Origin: Anaerolineaceae bacterium
Lineage (GTDB): Bacteria > Chloroflexota > Anaerolineae > Anaerolineales > UBA11657
NCBI GenBank assembly: GCA_003569365.1
Contig: BGOS01000004.1
Location: 97,029-161,028, forward strand
Direction: 5' to 3'
Length of the DNA: 64,000 bases
This document shows positions 42,176-50,497 of the stretch, in pieces (positions within the stretch are counted from its first letter, which is position 1; every line of letters begins with the position of its first letter). A program made the translations under genes and the position numbers. Below the pieces are notes generated by a model. It was not told the origin of the DNA and searched no databases. It was given only the letters and a program-made list of their open reading frames with translations.

Positions 42176-43927
42176 CTACTCCTCAAGGCCCACCACCTGC
42201 TTCCAAGCCCCGCGAATCCCATCTTCGTTCACGCCATAATAAATGCGCAAACCATGCGGCGTGCGCTGGCACAAGTCGTAGCGCGCGCTCTCGCCCTTTG
42301 TCGTCTTCTTCACCAGCCCCAGCTCTCCCTGCCAGACCACCTGCGAGCGCTCCAATTGCGGATCGCTCTCGCAGGATGTGACCGCATAGTGCCACAAGCG
42401 CCGCGCAGAACTGCGCGTAACATTCTTGACAACGTTGCCATTGCGCAGATCGCGCATCACATGGTACTTGATGCCGTCGCGCTCCTCAGTCTCCAACACC
42501 TCAACGCCAGTACCGGGCGCCTTTACCGGCTCCGGGCTGCCCACAACAACCGGCACACCGGGCGGGTCCGCAGACAAAACGGGCGGCACTGCGGCCGGGG
42601 CAGTTGGAGCCGCAACGGCTTCACGCTGGCGCAGTACCAGCTGCACAATTTCGTCCCGCACCGCCAGCGAGGTCTCGGCCTCATCCCGCACGTAAATAAG
42701 ATTTTCATCGATTGCGTACGGTGGATCGCCGGCGCGCGGCACCGCAATCCGCACCACCTGCTTGCCCTGTGACAGCAGCGTGTCCAGCGTGCACACCAGC
42801 TTGGGCGTAATTCGCCGCCCGATATCACGCTGCATCGCCTCGATCAATTTTTCCGGCTGCTGGATGCCAAGCGGCTTTTCGCGCGGGTCACGGCTCACGC
42901 CCAGATAAATCACGCCGCCATTCGTATTGGCGAGCGCCCCAACATCGCAAATAATCGCATTCCAAAACCCGCCGCGCTCCGATACCTTGTCGTGAAACTC
43001 CTGCACAATGCTCGAACCTTCTGTGCGTGCACTTTGCAAAAAGTCCACGCCCGGCCCAACGCCGTGGTACGGCCGCGTCTGCGAAAAGTCCGTGCCGAGA
43101 AAAAGTTTCTTGAGTGCCTCAAATGAAACCTCTTCCAGCAGCACTTCCGTTACCCGATCACCCACACCCAAATGCTTGGAGTTGTCTGCATCGCGCATCA
43201 AACGATGCGCATCAGAGCCCTGAATGCAGTGCATGCGCCGCGGATACTCCGGCTTCGAGCCGTTGAAGAAGCGCGCAGTTGTCCGCTCGGTGCGCACATC
43301 AAAGTCGGTCACCTCCAGCGCGTGCAGGCTGGGATCCTGGGTGTATGCAATGCGCGTCTGTCCGCCGTAGCCGGAGCTGCGCATTGCAACCCCGTTAGAC
43401 GAGTTGGCATGCGAAGCAATTGCCAGGCCGCCGGCGGCGTTAATCAGGCGGTAAGCCTGCAGCACATCCGCGGTCGCACCCACCGTGGAAGAACCCTTGT
43501 CGAGCTGGTCCGAGGGCACATTCAAGCTCAGCAGTACATGCTCTAAGTTGCGCAGCGGAGTATCCGGCGAAAAAATTCCGAGAATATGAAATCCAAAAGT
43601 TGCCGTAAACTCAAATCCGGGCAGCACAACCACCTGCTCCAAAAGGTCGCGGTACTCATCCAGCAGCGCACGCTCGGCCGGGACCAGCCGCTGCAACTGC
43701 TCAAGCATCTCAAGATGCGCCAACTCGCGCTGCATGGCGGCGTAGCCCGCCACCGTGTTGTGGTCAGTAAACGCAATCATGTCCAGGCCGCGTGCGTGTG
43801 CCTGGCGCAGAATGTCCACATACGCAACCGTTGGGTCCATGTAGTCACCCGATGCCGGCGTATGCAAATGCAAATCAATGCGCCGCCACTCGCGCTGCTG
43901 GGCACTTGGCTTCTTGCGTCTTCTCAA
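42176..43927 (-). CDS. PHP phosphoesterase domain fused to an AlbA_2/Schlafen-like ATP-binding domain
   Basis: 583 residues from a TTG start with AGGTG upstream. Residues about 15-290 are a PHP domain: metal ligands in [45 protein letters not shown] and QGSDAHRL. Residues about 305-430 resemble AlbA_2 (DUF4062/Schlafen-associated type): [19 protein letters not shown] and [15 protein letters not shown] variable Pro/Ala linker follows, then an 80-residue tail ([38 protein letters not shown]). PHP domains are metal-dependent phosphoesterases or nucleases. The role is unknown; nucleic-acid or nucleotide processing is inferred. Confidence 0.8.
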   Translation of the reverse strand: MRRRKKPSAQQREWRRIDLHLHTPASGDYMDPTVAYVDILRQAHARGLDMIAFTDHNTVAGYAAMQRELAHLEMLEQLQRLVPAERALLDEYRDLLEQVVVLPGFEFTATFGFHILGIFSPDTPLRNLEHVLLSLNVPSDQLDKGSSTVGATADVLQAYRLINAAGGLAIASHANSSNGVAMRSSGYGGQTRIAYTQDPSLHALEVTDFDVRTERTTARFFNGSKPEYPRRMHCIQGSDAHRLMRDADNSKHLGVGDRVTEVLLEEVSFEALKKLFLGTDFSQTRPYHGVGPGVDFLQSARTEGSSIVQEFHDKVSERGGFWNAIICDVGALANTNGGVIYLGVSRDPREKPLGIQQPEKLIEAMQRDIGRRITPKLVCTLDTLLSQGKQVVRIAVPRAGDPPYAIDENLIYVRDEAETSLAVRDEIVQLVLRQREAVAAPTAPAAVPPVLSADPPGVPVVVGSPEPVKAPGTGVEVLETEERDGIKYHVMRDLRNGNVVKNVTRSSARRLWHYAVTSCESDPQLERSQVVWQGELGLVKKTTKGESARYDLCQRTPHGLRIYYGVNEDGIRGAWKQVVGLEE

Positions 43928-44071
43928 ATTACACCTTCACGAAAATAACGGGCGCGATCTGTCCCAACAACCACACCATACAAACAACTTCAAACAAGCT
44001 TGCCTGAATTTGCTTCTAAATATTGCATAATGGGAGTCTACCATTTGGCCCAACGCGCACTGACCCGGCGC
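43928..44071. other. Intergenic, no gene seen
   Basis: 144 bp, AT-richer than its surroundings, between lgt and the PHP gene, which are both on the minus strand. It should hold the PHP promoter, but I cannot assign hexamers with confidence. Confidence 0.4.
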
Positions 44072-44887
44072 TCACCGCACCGGCAGCGCAATCGCTTGCC
44101 GGCTGCGAGCCGCCAAGACGGCAGCTGCCACCACAAAGGTAATTGCCGCCAGCCACTGGTTGGCGTTTAGGCTGCCAATGTGGCTGCTGTCCAATCGAAT
44201 AAATTCAAGCGCAAATCTGATTGCTGGATAAATCAGCAAGTAAGCACCAATCAAACTGCCGCCTTGCGCCGCGCGCTTCCAATTTCGCGACAGCCACAGC
44301 AGCAAAAATGCGCCGGCAATATTGAGAATCGACTCATACAGGAACAGCGGATGAAAGGTCTCGAACGCCGCGTAAGCAGGCAACCGGTACTGGGGGCTGA
44401 TGCTGATGGCCCACGGCAATTGGCTGGGCGCACCGTACAACTCTTGATTTACATAATTGCCCCACCGGCCAATGCCCTGCGCAAGCAGCAAGCCCGCAAC
44501 TGCAAGGTCACCCCACACAACAAACGATTGTGCCTGCCGGCGCGCAAATATCCACAGTGCCAAAGCACCGCCCGCCACGCCCCCCGGAATTCCCAAACCG
44601 CCTTCCCAAACATATAAGATGCGCATTGGGTTGTGAAAGTACGGGTTGGATCCATCGGCCAACAAGTTGCTGGGGGAGGGAGTGAGCACGTGGTACAAGC
44701 GCGCCCCGATGATGCCGCCTACAAGGCACCATAACAGTGCATCCCATGCAAAATTTGGGTCGAGGTTGCGGCGGCTGGCTTCCAGCCCAACTAGATACGC
44801 AGCCAGCATAGCCCCGGATACCAGGATCAGTCCATAGAACCGCAGGTACAGCGGCCCGAGATGAATGCCCAGCCCGTCAACAAACAT
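44072..44887 (-). CDS. lgt: Prolipoprotein diacylglyceryl transferase
   Basis: 271 residues, about seven membrane helices. Lgt signature motifs: YGLILVSGAMLAAYL with the early Tyr/Gly, GGIIGARLYHVL, EGGLGIPGGVAGG and the strongly conserved QGIGRWGNYVNQELYG, then HPLFLYES and RFALEFIRLD. It transfers diacylglycerol to the lipobox cysteine of prolipoproteins, of which several are encoded in this window. It begins 6 bases after the phosphatidyltransferase gene. Confidence 0.97.
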   Translation of the reverse strand: MFVDGLGIHLGPLYLRFYGLILVSGAMLAAYLVGLEASRRNLDPNFAWDALLWCLVGGIIGARLYHVLTPSPSNLLADGSNPYFHNPMRILYVWEGGLGIPGGVAGGALALWIFARRQAQSFVVWGDLAVAGLLLAQGIGRWGNYVNQELYGAPSQLPWAISISPQYRLPAYAAFETFHPLFLYESILNIAGAFLLLWLSRNWKRAAQGGSLIGAYLLIYPAIRFALEFIRLDSSHIGSLNANQWLAAITFVVAAAVLAARSRQAIALPVR

Positions 44888-44893
44888 TTGGAC

Positions 44894-45538
44894 TTACAGC
44901 GGCGGTTTGCTGCTGCGCGCGTACCATTGCCGGCGCACATGCAAAAAGCGCTGCACTGCAGTGATGTTGGCCAGCGAGGCAATCACCCATAATCCGAATG
45001 CAGGCCAACCCAGCAACAGTGACGGAGCCAACACCAGATAGCGCTCGAAACGCGTCATCAAGCCCACATCCGCCGTGAAGCCCAAGCCCTCGGCGCGCGC
45101 CTTTGTGTATGAAACCATCATCGAGCCAAAGAGCGCAAGCAGCACCAGCAAGGCGCCCTGTGAATCTGCGCGATCCACATAGTACGCGAGCAACCCAAGC
45201 AAAATAACGCCCTCGGACCAGCGATCCGTAGTGGAGTCCACAAATGCACCCCAGTCAGAAGTCTCCCCGCGCAAGCGCGCAGTAGCTCCGTCCAAAGCGT
45301 CGATCGGCCCCATAGCCAAAATCAGCAGACCGCCACCCAAAAACTCACCCCGCGCCAAAAAGAAAGCCCCGACTGCGTTTCCAAGCAAGCCGGCAAAGGT
45401 CAAAATATTTGCGCGTATTCCCAGGCGGATAAAAATCCGTGCAATCGGATCAAGGATGAACTTGGCATTAACGCGCGCCCAGTCTGCCGCATTGCGGTAG
45501 ACGTGCTTGACTGCAGTTGTCCTTGGGGATTGACTCAT
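44894..45538 (-). CDS. CDP-alcohol phosphatidyltransferase (PgsA/PIP-synthase-like)
   Basis: 214 residues with several membrane helices. The catalytic motif D-x2-DG-x2-AR-x8-G-x3-D-x3-D is complete in DALDGATARLRGETSDWGAF followed by VDSTTD. The N-terminal region (RIFIRLGIRANILTFAGLLG) is like phosphatidylinositol-phosphate synthases and PgsA. The alcohol substrate cannot be told from sequence alone. It is coupled with lgt, which uses the phosphatidylglycerol-type lipids such enzymes can make. Confidence 0.9.
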   Translation of the reverse strand: MSQSPRTTAVKHVYRNAADWARVNAKFILDPIARIFIRLGIRANILTFAGLLGNAVGAFFLARGEFLGGGLLILAMGPIDALDGATARLRGETSDWGAFVDSTTDRWSEGVILLGLLAYYVDRADSQGALLVLLALFGSMMVSYTKARAEGLGFTADVGLMTRFERYLVLAPSLLLGWPAFGLWVIASLANITAVQRFLHVRRQWYARSSKPPL

Positions 45539-45694
45539 AAGTACCTAACTCCCAAAGTATACGCGGTAACCGGCCCGCCGCCTCAGCCACCTGAACAGCC
45601 GGCACCATGCTCTTACATTAATCCAGCTCGAGGCATGCCGGCTTTTCCTGCACATCACCTATTGACAAAACAATATGTGCTACCATTGCCGCAC

Positions 45695-45715
45695 TATACT
45701 TTTTACCCCGGAGGT
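45695..45715 (+). promoter_or_regulatory. -10-like TATACT and strong Shine-Dalgarno of the MsmX/UgpC gene
   Basis: TATACT at 45695-45700 and a full GGAGGT at 45710-45715, eight bases before the ATG. It is the best Shine-Dalgarno I found in the window, in keeping with a highly expressed shared ATPase. No good -35 is found 17 bases upstream. Confidence 0.5.
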
Positions 45716-45723
45716 AACTGACA

Positions 45724-46824
45724 ATGGCAAACGTACATTTTGAGGGCGTCACAAAACGATTTGGCGACGTCGCCGCAGTCAACAACTTGACCCTGGAAGT
45801 TGCTGACAAAGAATTTCTGGTGCTTGTCGGCCCTTCGGGTTGCGGCAAGACAACAGCGCTGCGCATGCTGGCCGGGCTGGAGGAAACCACCGAGGGCACC
45901 GTGAGCATTGGGTCGCGGGTGGTCAATGATGTGCCGCCCAAAGACCGAGACATCGCTATGGTGTTTCAGTCCTATGCGCTTTACCCGCACATGAGCGTGT
46001 ACGACAACATGGCCTTCGGATTGAAGTTGCGCAAAATACCCAAAGACCAAATAAAAGAACGCGTTGGGCGTGCCGCCAAAACGCTGGGAATTGAGATGCT
46101 GCTGGACCGCAAGCCCAAACAGCTCTCCGGCGGGCAGCGCCAGCGCGTGGCCGTCGGCCGCGCCATAGTGCGCGAGCCATCGGTTTTCCTCTTTGATGAG
46201 CCGCTCTCCAACCTGGATGCAAAGCTGCGCGTGCAAACGCGGGCGGAAATTTCCAAGCTGCACCAGCAGCTCCAGACCACTTTCATTTACGTGACGCACG
46301 ATCAGGTGGAAGCCATGACGATGGCCACGCGCATTGCCGTGATGAAAGATGGGGTATTGCAGCAGTGCGATACGCCGCAGGCCGTGTACTCCACGCCCGC
46401 AAACATCTTTGTGGCTGGCTTCATCGGCTCACCAAGCATGAACTTCTTTGAAGGTACGCTGGAAGAATCAGACGGCAAGCTGCTGCTGAACTCAAAAGCC
46501 TTCCGCATACAAATCCCTGAAAACAAGCGCAAGGCCTATGGTGCCTATTCTGGGAAGCTGGTTACGCTTGGCATCCGGCCGGAAGATATTCACGACGCGC
46601 AATTTGTGCCGCCGGATGTGCAGTCTGCGTCCATCTCTGCCAAAGTTGACATCACTGAAATGATGGGCAATGAAATCTACGTGTATTTAGTAAGCGGCGG
46701 CACAAGCTTTGTGGCACGCTTGGACCCGCGCACTAGTGCGCGCGTGGGCGGCGAAGTGAAACTGGCAGTCAACACCGCCAACCTTCACCTGTTCGACCGC
46801 ACCACTGAGCTGGCAATTACATAA
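45724..46824 (+). CDS. ugpC: ABC transporter ATP-binding protein, MsmX/UgpC (MalK) type
   Basis: 366 residues, the usual length. Walker A GPSGCGKTTALRMLAG, Q loop VFQSYALYPHMSVYDNM, signature LSGGQRQRVAVGRAIV, Walker B SVFLFDEPLSNLDAKLR, switch His YVTHDQVEAMTMA. A C-terminal TOBE regulatory domain follows (residues 240-366; LGIRPEDIHDA). No permease or binding protein is adjacent. Solitary MalK-type ATPases such as MsmX serve several sugar or glycerol-phosphate importers encoded elsewhere. Confidence 0.92.
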   Translation: MANVHFEGVTKRFGDVAAVNNLTLEVADKEFLVLVGPSGCGKTTALRMLAGLEETTEGTVSIGSRVVNDVPPKDRDIAMVFQSYALYPHMSVYDNMAFGLKLRKIPKDQIKERVGRAAKTLGIEMLLDRKPKQLSGGQRQRVAVGRAIVREPSVFLFDEPLSNLDAKLRVQTRAEISKLHQQLQTTFIYVTHDQVEAMTMATRIAVMKDGVLQQCDTPQAVYSTPANIFVAGFIGSPSMNFFEGTLEESDGKLLLNSKAFRIQIPENKRKAYGAYSGKLVTLGIRPEDIHDAQFVPPDVQSASISAKVDITEMMGNEIYVYLVSGGTSFVARLDPRTSARVGGEVKLAVNTANLHLFDRTTELAIT

Positions 46825-46850
46825 GCGCACCCTGGCGCACGTAATCCACA

Positions 46851-46894
46851 CGGGCACAACGTTGCACGCGCAGCGTTGTGCCCGTATTTGTTTC
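46851..46894 (+). terminator. Intrinsic-type terminator after the MsmX/UgpC gene
   Basis: Perfect 11-bp inverted repeat, CGGGCACAACG (46851-46861) and CGTTGTGCCCG (46874-46884), with a 12-base loop, followed by TATTTGTTT. It lies 27 bp after the stop codon and just before the next gene's ATG. Confidence 0.75.
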
Positions 46895-46902
46895 ACGCAC
46901 CA

Positions 46903-48114
46903 ATGTCCACCCTGGAACTAACCCGCTCGCTGGCCACAACCAACAACACCAAGATTGTTTTGCTTGTGATGGATGGCCTGGGCGGCCTGCCGCTGCAACC
47001 CGGTGGCCTCACCGAGCTGGAGGCCGCACACACACCCACGCTGGACCGGCTGGCAAGCGAGGGAACACTTGGCCAGATTGTTCCCGTGCGCACCGGCATC
47101 ACGCCCGGCTCCGGACCGGCACACCTTGCGCTCTTTGGCATAGACCCCATCGAGCACGCAATTGGACGCGGTGTGATCGAAGCCTTTGGCGTTGGCTTGC
47201 CGGTTGGCGAGCATGATGTGGCTGCGCGTGGAAACTTTTGCACCGTTGACAGCGCAGGCCTGATCACAGACCGGCGCGCTGGCCGCATCTCAACTGCGGC
47301 TGCGGAGCCACTTGTGGCGCAGCTTGGTGCAGCGCGCGTGCCCGGTGTTGAGGTCGAACTGCGGCATGTGAAGGAATACCGCTTCGCTGTGGTGATGCGC
47401 GGCGCGGACTTGGCTGCAGATATCGCCGACACGGATCCGCAGATTAATGGCGTGGTACCGCATGCCGCCCGCGCGCGCACGCCGGGCAGCGAGCGCGCTG
47501 CCCGCTTGTACAACCAGTGGATTGCAGCGGCGCAGCCAATCCTGCGCGCGCAACCGGCAGCAAATATGTTCACCTTGCGCGGATTCTCCGGCGATCCACG
47601 CCTGCCAAAGTTTTCAGAGACCTACAAATTGCGTGCGGCTTGCGCAGCAATGTATCCCATGTACCGCGGCGTGGCCAGCCTGGTGGGCATGCAAGTGCAG
47701 AAGGTGACTGATGCCAGCCCAGCCGCAGCGCTCGCTGCCGTGCGCTCCGCCTGGGCCGCAAATGATTTCATTTTCGTGCACATCAAGCCGACAGACAGCT
47801 ACGGCGAGGATGGGGATTTTGCCGGAAAACAAAAGACCATAGAGACAGTTGATGCCATGCTGCCGGACCTATTGGATCTCAAGCCCGATGTGCTGCTGGT
47901 AACCGGGGACCATTCCACGCCGGCGCGCATGCAATCGCACTCATGGCATCCGGTGCCGCTGTTACTATGGGCGCCCGCCACGCACCGCCCGGACCGCAGC
48001 ACGCGCTTTGGCGAACGCGACTGCGAAGGCGGCGGCTTGGGCACGCTGCCGGCCACTGATGTAATGCCGCTTGCAATGGCGCACGCCCGGCGCCTCGCCA
48101 AATACGGCGCATAA
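46903..48114 (+). CDS. apgM: 2,3-bisphosphoglycerate-independent phosphoglycerate mutase, ApgM type
   Basis: 403 residues from ATG 46903. A TTG at 46876 would place the start inside the terminator stem and is rejected. Alkaline-phosphatase-fold mutase that interconverts 2- and 3-phosphoglycerate in glycolysis. Metal and nucleophile motifs: VLLVMDGLGGLP, SGPAHLALFGIDP (Ser), FVHIKPTDSYGEDGDF and LVTGDHSTPARMQSHSWHPV. The length and motif pattern are those of the archaeal-type ApgM, not the longer GpmI. Confidence 0.92.
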   Translation: MSTLELTRSLATTNNTKIVLLVMDGLGGLPLQPGGLTELEAAHTPTLDRLASEGTLGQIVPVRTGITPGSGPAHLALFGIDPIEHAIGRGVIEAFGVGLPVGEHDVAARGNFCTVDSAGLITDRRAGRISTAAAEPLVAQLGAARVPGVEVELRHVKEYRFAVVMRGADLAADIADTDPQINGVVPHAARARTPGSERAARLYNQWIAAAQPILRAQPAANMFTLRGFSGDPRLPKFSETYKLRAACAAMYPMYRGVASLVGMQVQKVTDASPAAALAAVRSAWAANDFIFVHIKPTDSYGEDGDFAGKQKTIETVDAMLPDLLDLKPDVLLVTGDHSTPARMQSHSWHPVPLLLWAPATHRPDRSTRFGERDCEGGGLGTLPATDVMPLAMAHARRLAKYGA

Positions 48115-48142
48115 CGGCAGCCAGCCGCCAGCGCGGCAGCAG

Positions 48143-48820
48143 TTACTTGAACCAGCTGGATGCAGCCCACCACAGCAAGGCACCCTGCGCAAGCGCAGCG
48201 CCCACCACCAGCACGCTCACATCCACCCAAAACTGAATTGGAAACAAGCGGATCAACGCATCCGTGTACTCGAATGTCCAAGTGCCGTTTGCAAAAAATA
48301 TCCGGTGGAAGTTGGTAAAGAAGCTCTCAAAATTAATTCCAATGTAGGCCAGCAGCAACAGCAAACCCACCACAAGCCCGATTGCCCCCCACAGCAGGCC
48401 AGTGCGCAGCGCAACATGCTGGCGCATCAACGCGAGCAGCAGCGCCCCACTTGCCAGCACTATCACAGCCAGCCACCCCGCCCGCAGCACGGACTGCACA
48501 ACCGCTTGCACATCAACCATGTGGCTTAACTCGCGCTCGTTGTACAAGGGCTGACCGTTCTGCGTTGTGGCATCCTTGAGGCGCGTGTCGCCCGCGTCGC
48601 CCAACAAGTAATCAATTGCTGTGCGTGCGTACTGCAAACGTTCGGCGCTGCTGAAGCCGGACGTGTCCGCCGGGAAGCCAGCGCGCCCGTATTCAAACTC
48701 CAGGTACCATGGCACCAATGCTAATCGCACGCTGGTGAAAATAATTACCACCGGCACGGCCACAATCACAACCCACCGCACCACAATCGCCCATCCGAGT
48801 TCAACACTTGGCACTGACAT
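48143..48820 (-). CDS. TIGR01906/DUF1461 integral membrane protein
   Basis: 225 residues. N-terminal helix (VVRWVVIVAVPVVIIFTSVR), a conserved extracytoplasmic segment (YGRAGFPADTSGFSSAERL, NERELSHMVDVQ) and three more helices with FESFFTNFHRIFFANGTW. This is the pattern of the TIGR01906 family, whose function is unknown. Shine-Dalgarno GGAG precedes the ATG. Confidence 0.88.
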   Translation of the reverse strand: MSVPSVELGWAIVVRWVVIVAVPVVIIFTSVRLALVPWYLEFEYGRAGFPADTSGFSSAERLQYARTAIDYLLGDAGDTRLKDATTQNGQPLYNERELSHMVDVQAVVQSVLRAGWLAVIVLASGALLLALMRQHVALRTGLLWGAIGLVVGLLLLLAYIGINFESFFTNFHRIFFANGTWTFEYTDALIRLFPIQFWVDVSVLVVGAALAQGALLWWAASSWFK

Positions 48821-48840
48821 AATATCTCTCCAAAAATATC

Positions 48841-50418
48841 TTAACCTTCAAGCCCCGGCCGGCCGGATTGCAGCAAGAACCGCAACAAGATCGAGTCCGT
48901 TAGCTGCTCTATTGGCACGCGATCATCAGTGAACAGCAGGCCCGGCTGCGCTGGCGGCCGCAGCGCCTGCACGCCAGCAACCAGCGCCATGCGCAAAAGC
49001 GGAGAGGCACTGCCGGGCAGCGCCTCGAGGTTGCGCCGCAGCATCGCGCTCTGCGTGGGCTCCATTGTCGCCACAAGCACACTGTTCAGGCTGTGCGGCA
49101 CATCCATGATGTGCACACTTGCGAACACGCTCGCCAGCGTGGTTGCGATTGCGTCAACAAGCCGCCGGTCATCCGGTGCGCGCCCGACGTTTACCGCCAG
49201 CGCGCCATCCAGCGCAAGGTGCGCCCTTACCTCCCGAAAAAATTCAACCGTCGTCAAGTGTGCCGGGATATACGGCAGCCGGTAGGCATCCACCAACACA
49301 ACGGAGTAGCGCTCGCTGCTGTGCGCAAGCACCCAACGCCCATCCCCAATAATTACGTTTACATTGGGCTGCGTCAGCTCAAAATATTTTCGGCCGGCTG
49401 CCACAATCTCCGCATCCAGCTCGATGCCATCGATCGGCACTGCGCCAAAAGCAAGTGTGTACTGGCGCGCAATCGTGCCGGCAGCCAGCCCCACAATTGC
49501 CACCCGCTCCACCGGCGCCTTGTCTGGCCGCCGCTCCGTAAAGTACGGGGCTGCCAGAAAGTAATCCCATGTGCCGCCGGTTGCCGCGTTATTGGGATCA
49601 AGCATCGAGTGAATGCCCTGGCCTTCATTCAATAATAAGTAGCGGATGCCGTTGCGCTTGACAACCTGAATAAGGTTGTAGGCGCTCTCTGTTTCAAATT
49701 GCAAGCCCGCGATTGGCTTGGCCGGTGCGCGAGCCAGCCACGCTGCCAGTCCGGCAAGCAGCGCCGCCATCACAAGCATAAGCGCTGCGCGCCGCGGCTG
49801 CCGCGGCGCGAGGCCGCCCAAAGCAACCGCCACAAGCAACCCAGCAAATGCAATAAAAGTCAGGCGCGTGCCAACTGCCGGAATTACCAAAAGCACCGGC
49901 AAAAAACATCCCAACAATGACCCGCCGGTGGAGACTGCATACACACGCCCGGCAATCTTGCCGGCCCCCGCCGGGTCATCAAGCAACAACCGCACCGCAA
50001 ACGGCGTCACCGCACCCAGCAGGGCCAGCGGCGCTGCCAGCAGCAGCAGCGCGCCCGCAAACGCACCCGCTGCAACCGCGCCGTTCAGCTGCGCAACCCA
50101 ACCGGCAGACCACAGCAATACGGGCCGCGATACAAGCGGCAGCGCTCCCGTTGCAATACCGGCCCACGCCAGCAGCTCATAAAAGCGATCGGCGCGCGGC
50201 CCGGCATCAGCCCACACGCCGCCCGCATAATTGCCCACCGCCAAATACAAAAGCACCGCTCCAATAATTGCGGCCCACACAAAATTCGCCGTGCCAAAAA
50301 CATTGCCAAGCAGCCGCAACGCAGACACCTCGATCGCCAGCGTGGTCACGCCTGCTGTCAGCACCGCCGCATAGATATATCCGCGTGAACGGAACAGAGC
50401 CGGCAGGTCTCTCAACAT
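48841..50418 (-). CDS. Membrane protein with C-terminal spermidine-synthase-like domain
   Basis: 525 residues. The N-terminal 230 residues hold about seven membrane helices (AAIIGAVLLYLAVGNYAGG, LLLLAAPLALLGAVTPFAV). The rest is a Rossmann methyltransferase-like spermidine synthase domain with ERVAIVGLAAGTIARQY, IDGIELDAEIV, VIIGDGRWVL and VVLVDAYRLPYIPAHLTTVEFF. The SAM-site motif usually reads GLGxG and is GLAAG here. Such fusions are common in environmental bacteria, and polyamine synthesis by them is not established. The end is 20 bp from the DUF1461 gene, so the two are probably co-transcribed. Confidence 0.88.
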   Translation of the reverse strand: MLRDLPALFRSRGYIYAAVLTAGVTTLAIEVSALRLLGNVFGTANFVWAAIIGAVLLYLAVGNYAGGVWADAGPRADRFYELLAWAGIATGALPLVSRPVLLWSAGWVAQLNGAVAAGAFAGALLLLAAPLALLGAVTPFAVRLLLDDPAGAGKIAGRVYAVSTGGSLLGCFLPVLLVIPAVGTRLTFIAFAGLLVAVALGGLAPRQPRRAALMLVMAALLAGLAAWLARAPAKPIAGLQFETESAYNLIQVVKRNGIRYLLLNEGQGIHSMLDPNNAATGGTWDYFLAAPYFTERRPDKAPVERVAIVGLAAGTIARQYTLAFGAVPIDGIELDAEIVAAGRKYFELTQPNVNVIIGDGRWVLAHSSERYSVVLVDAYRLPYIPAHLTTVEFFREVRAHLALDGALAVNVGRAPDDRRLVDAIATTLASVFASVHIMDVPHSLNSVLVATMEPTQSAMLRRNLEALPGSASPLLRMALVAGVQALRPPAQPGLLFTDDRVPIEQLTDSILLRFLLQSGRPGLEG

Positions 50419-50497
50419 TTGAACTCGCGTCCGCTTGCAGCCATCACCCGCGCAGCCTGCTCACAGCCACATGGGCTGCCTTCCGCTTGCGCCCAAC

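Noticed and set aside
45662-45700. TTGACA plus TATACT as a sigma-70 promoter
   Set aside because: Spacing is 27 bases, far from 16-18; only the -10-like element is kept, with low confidence.
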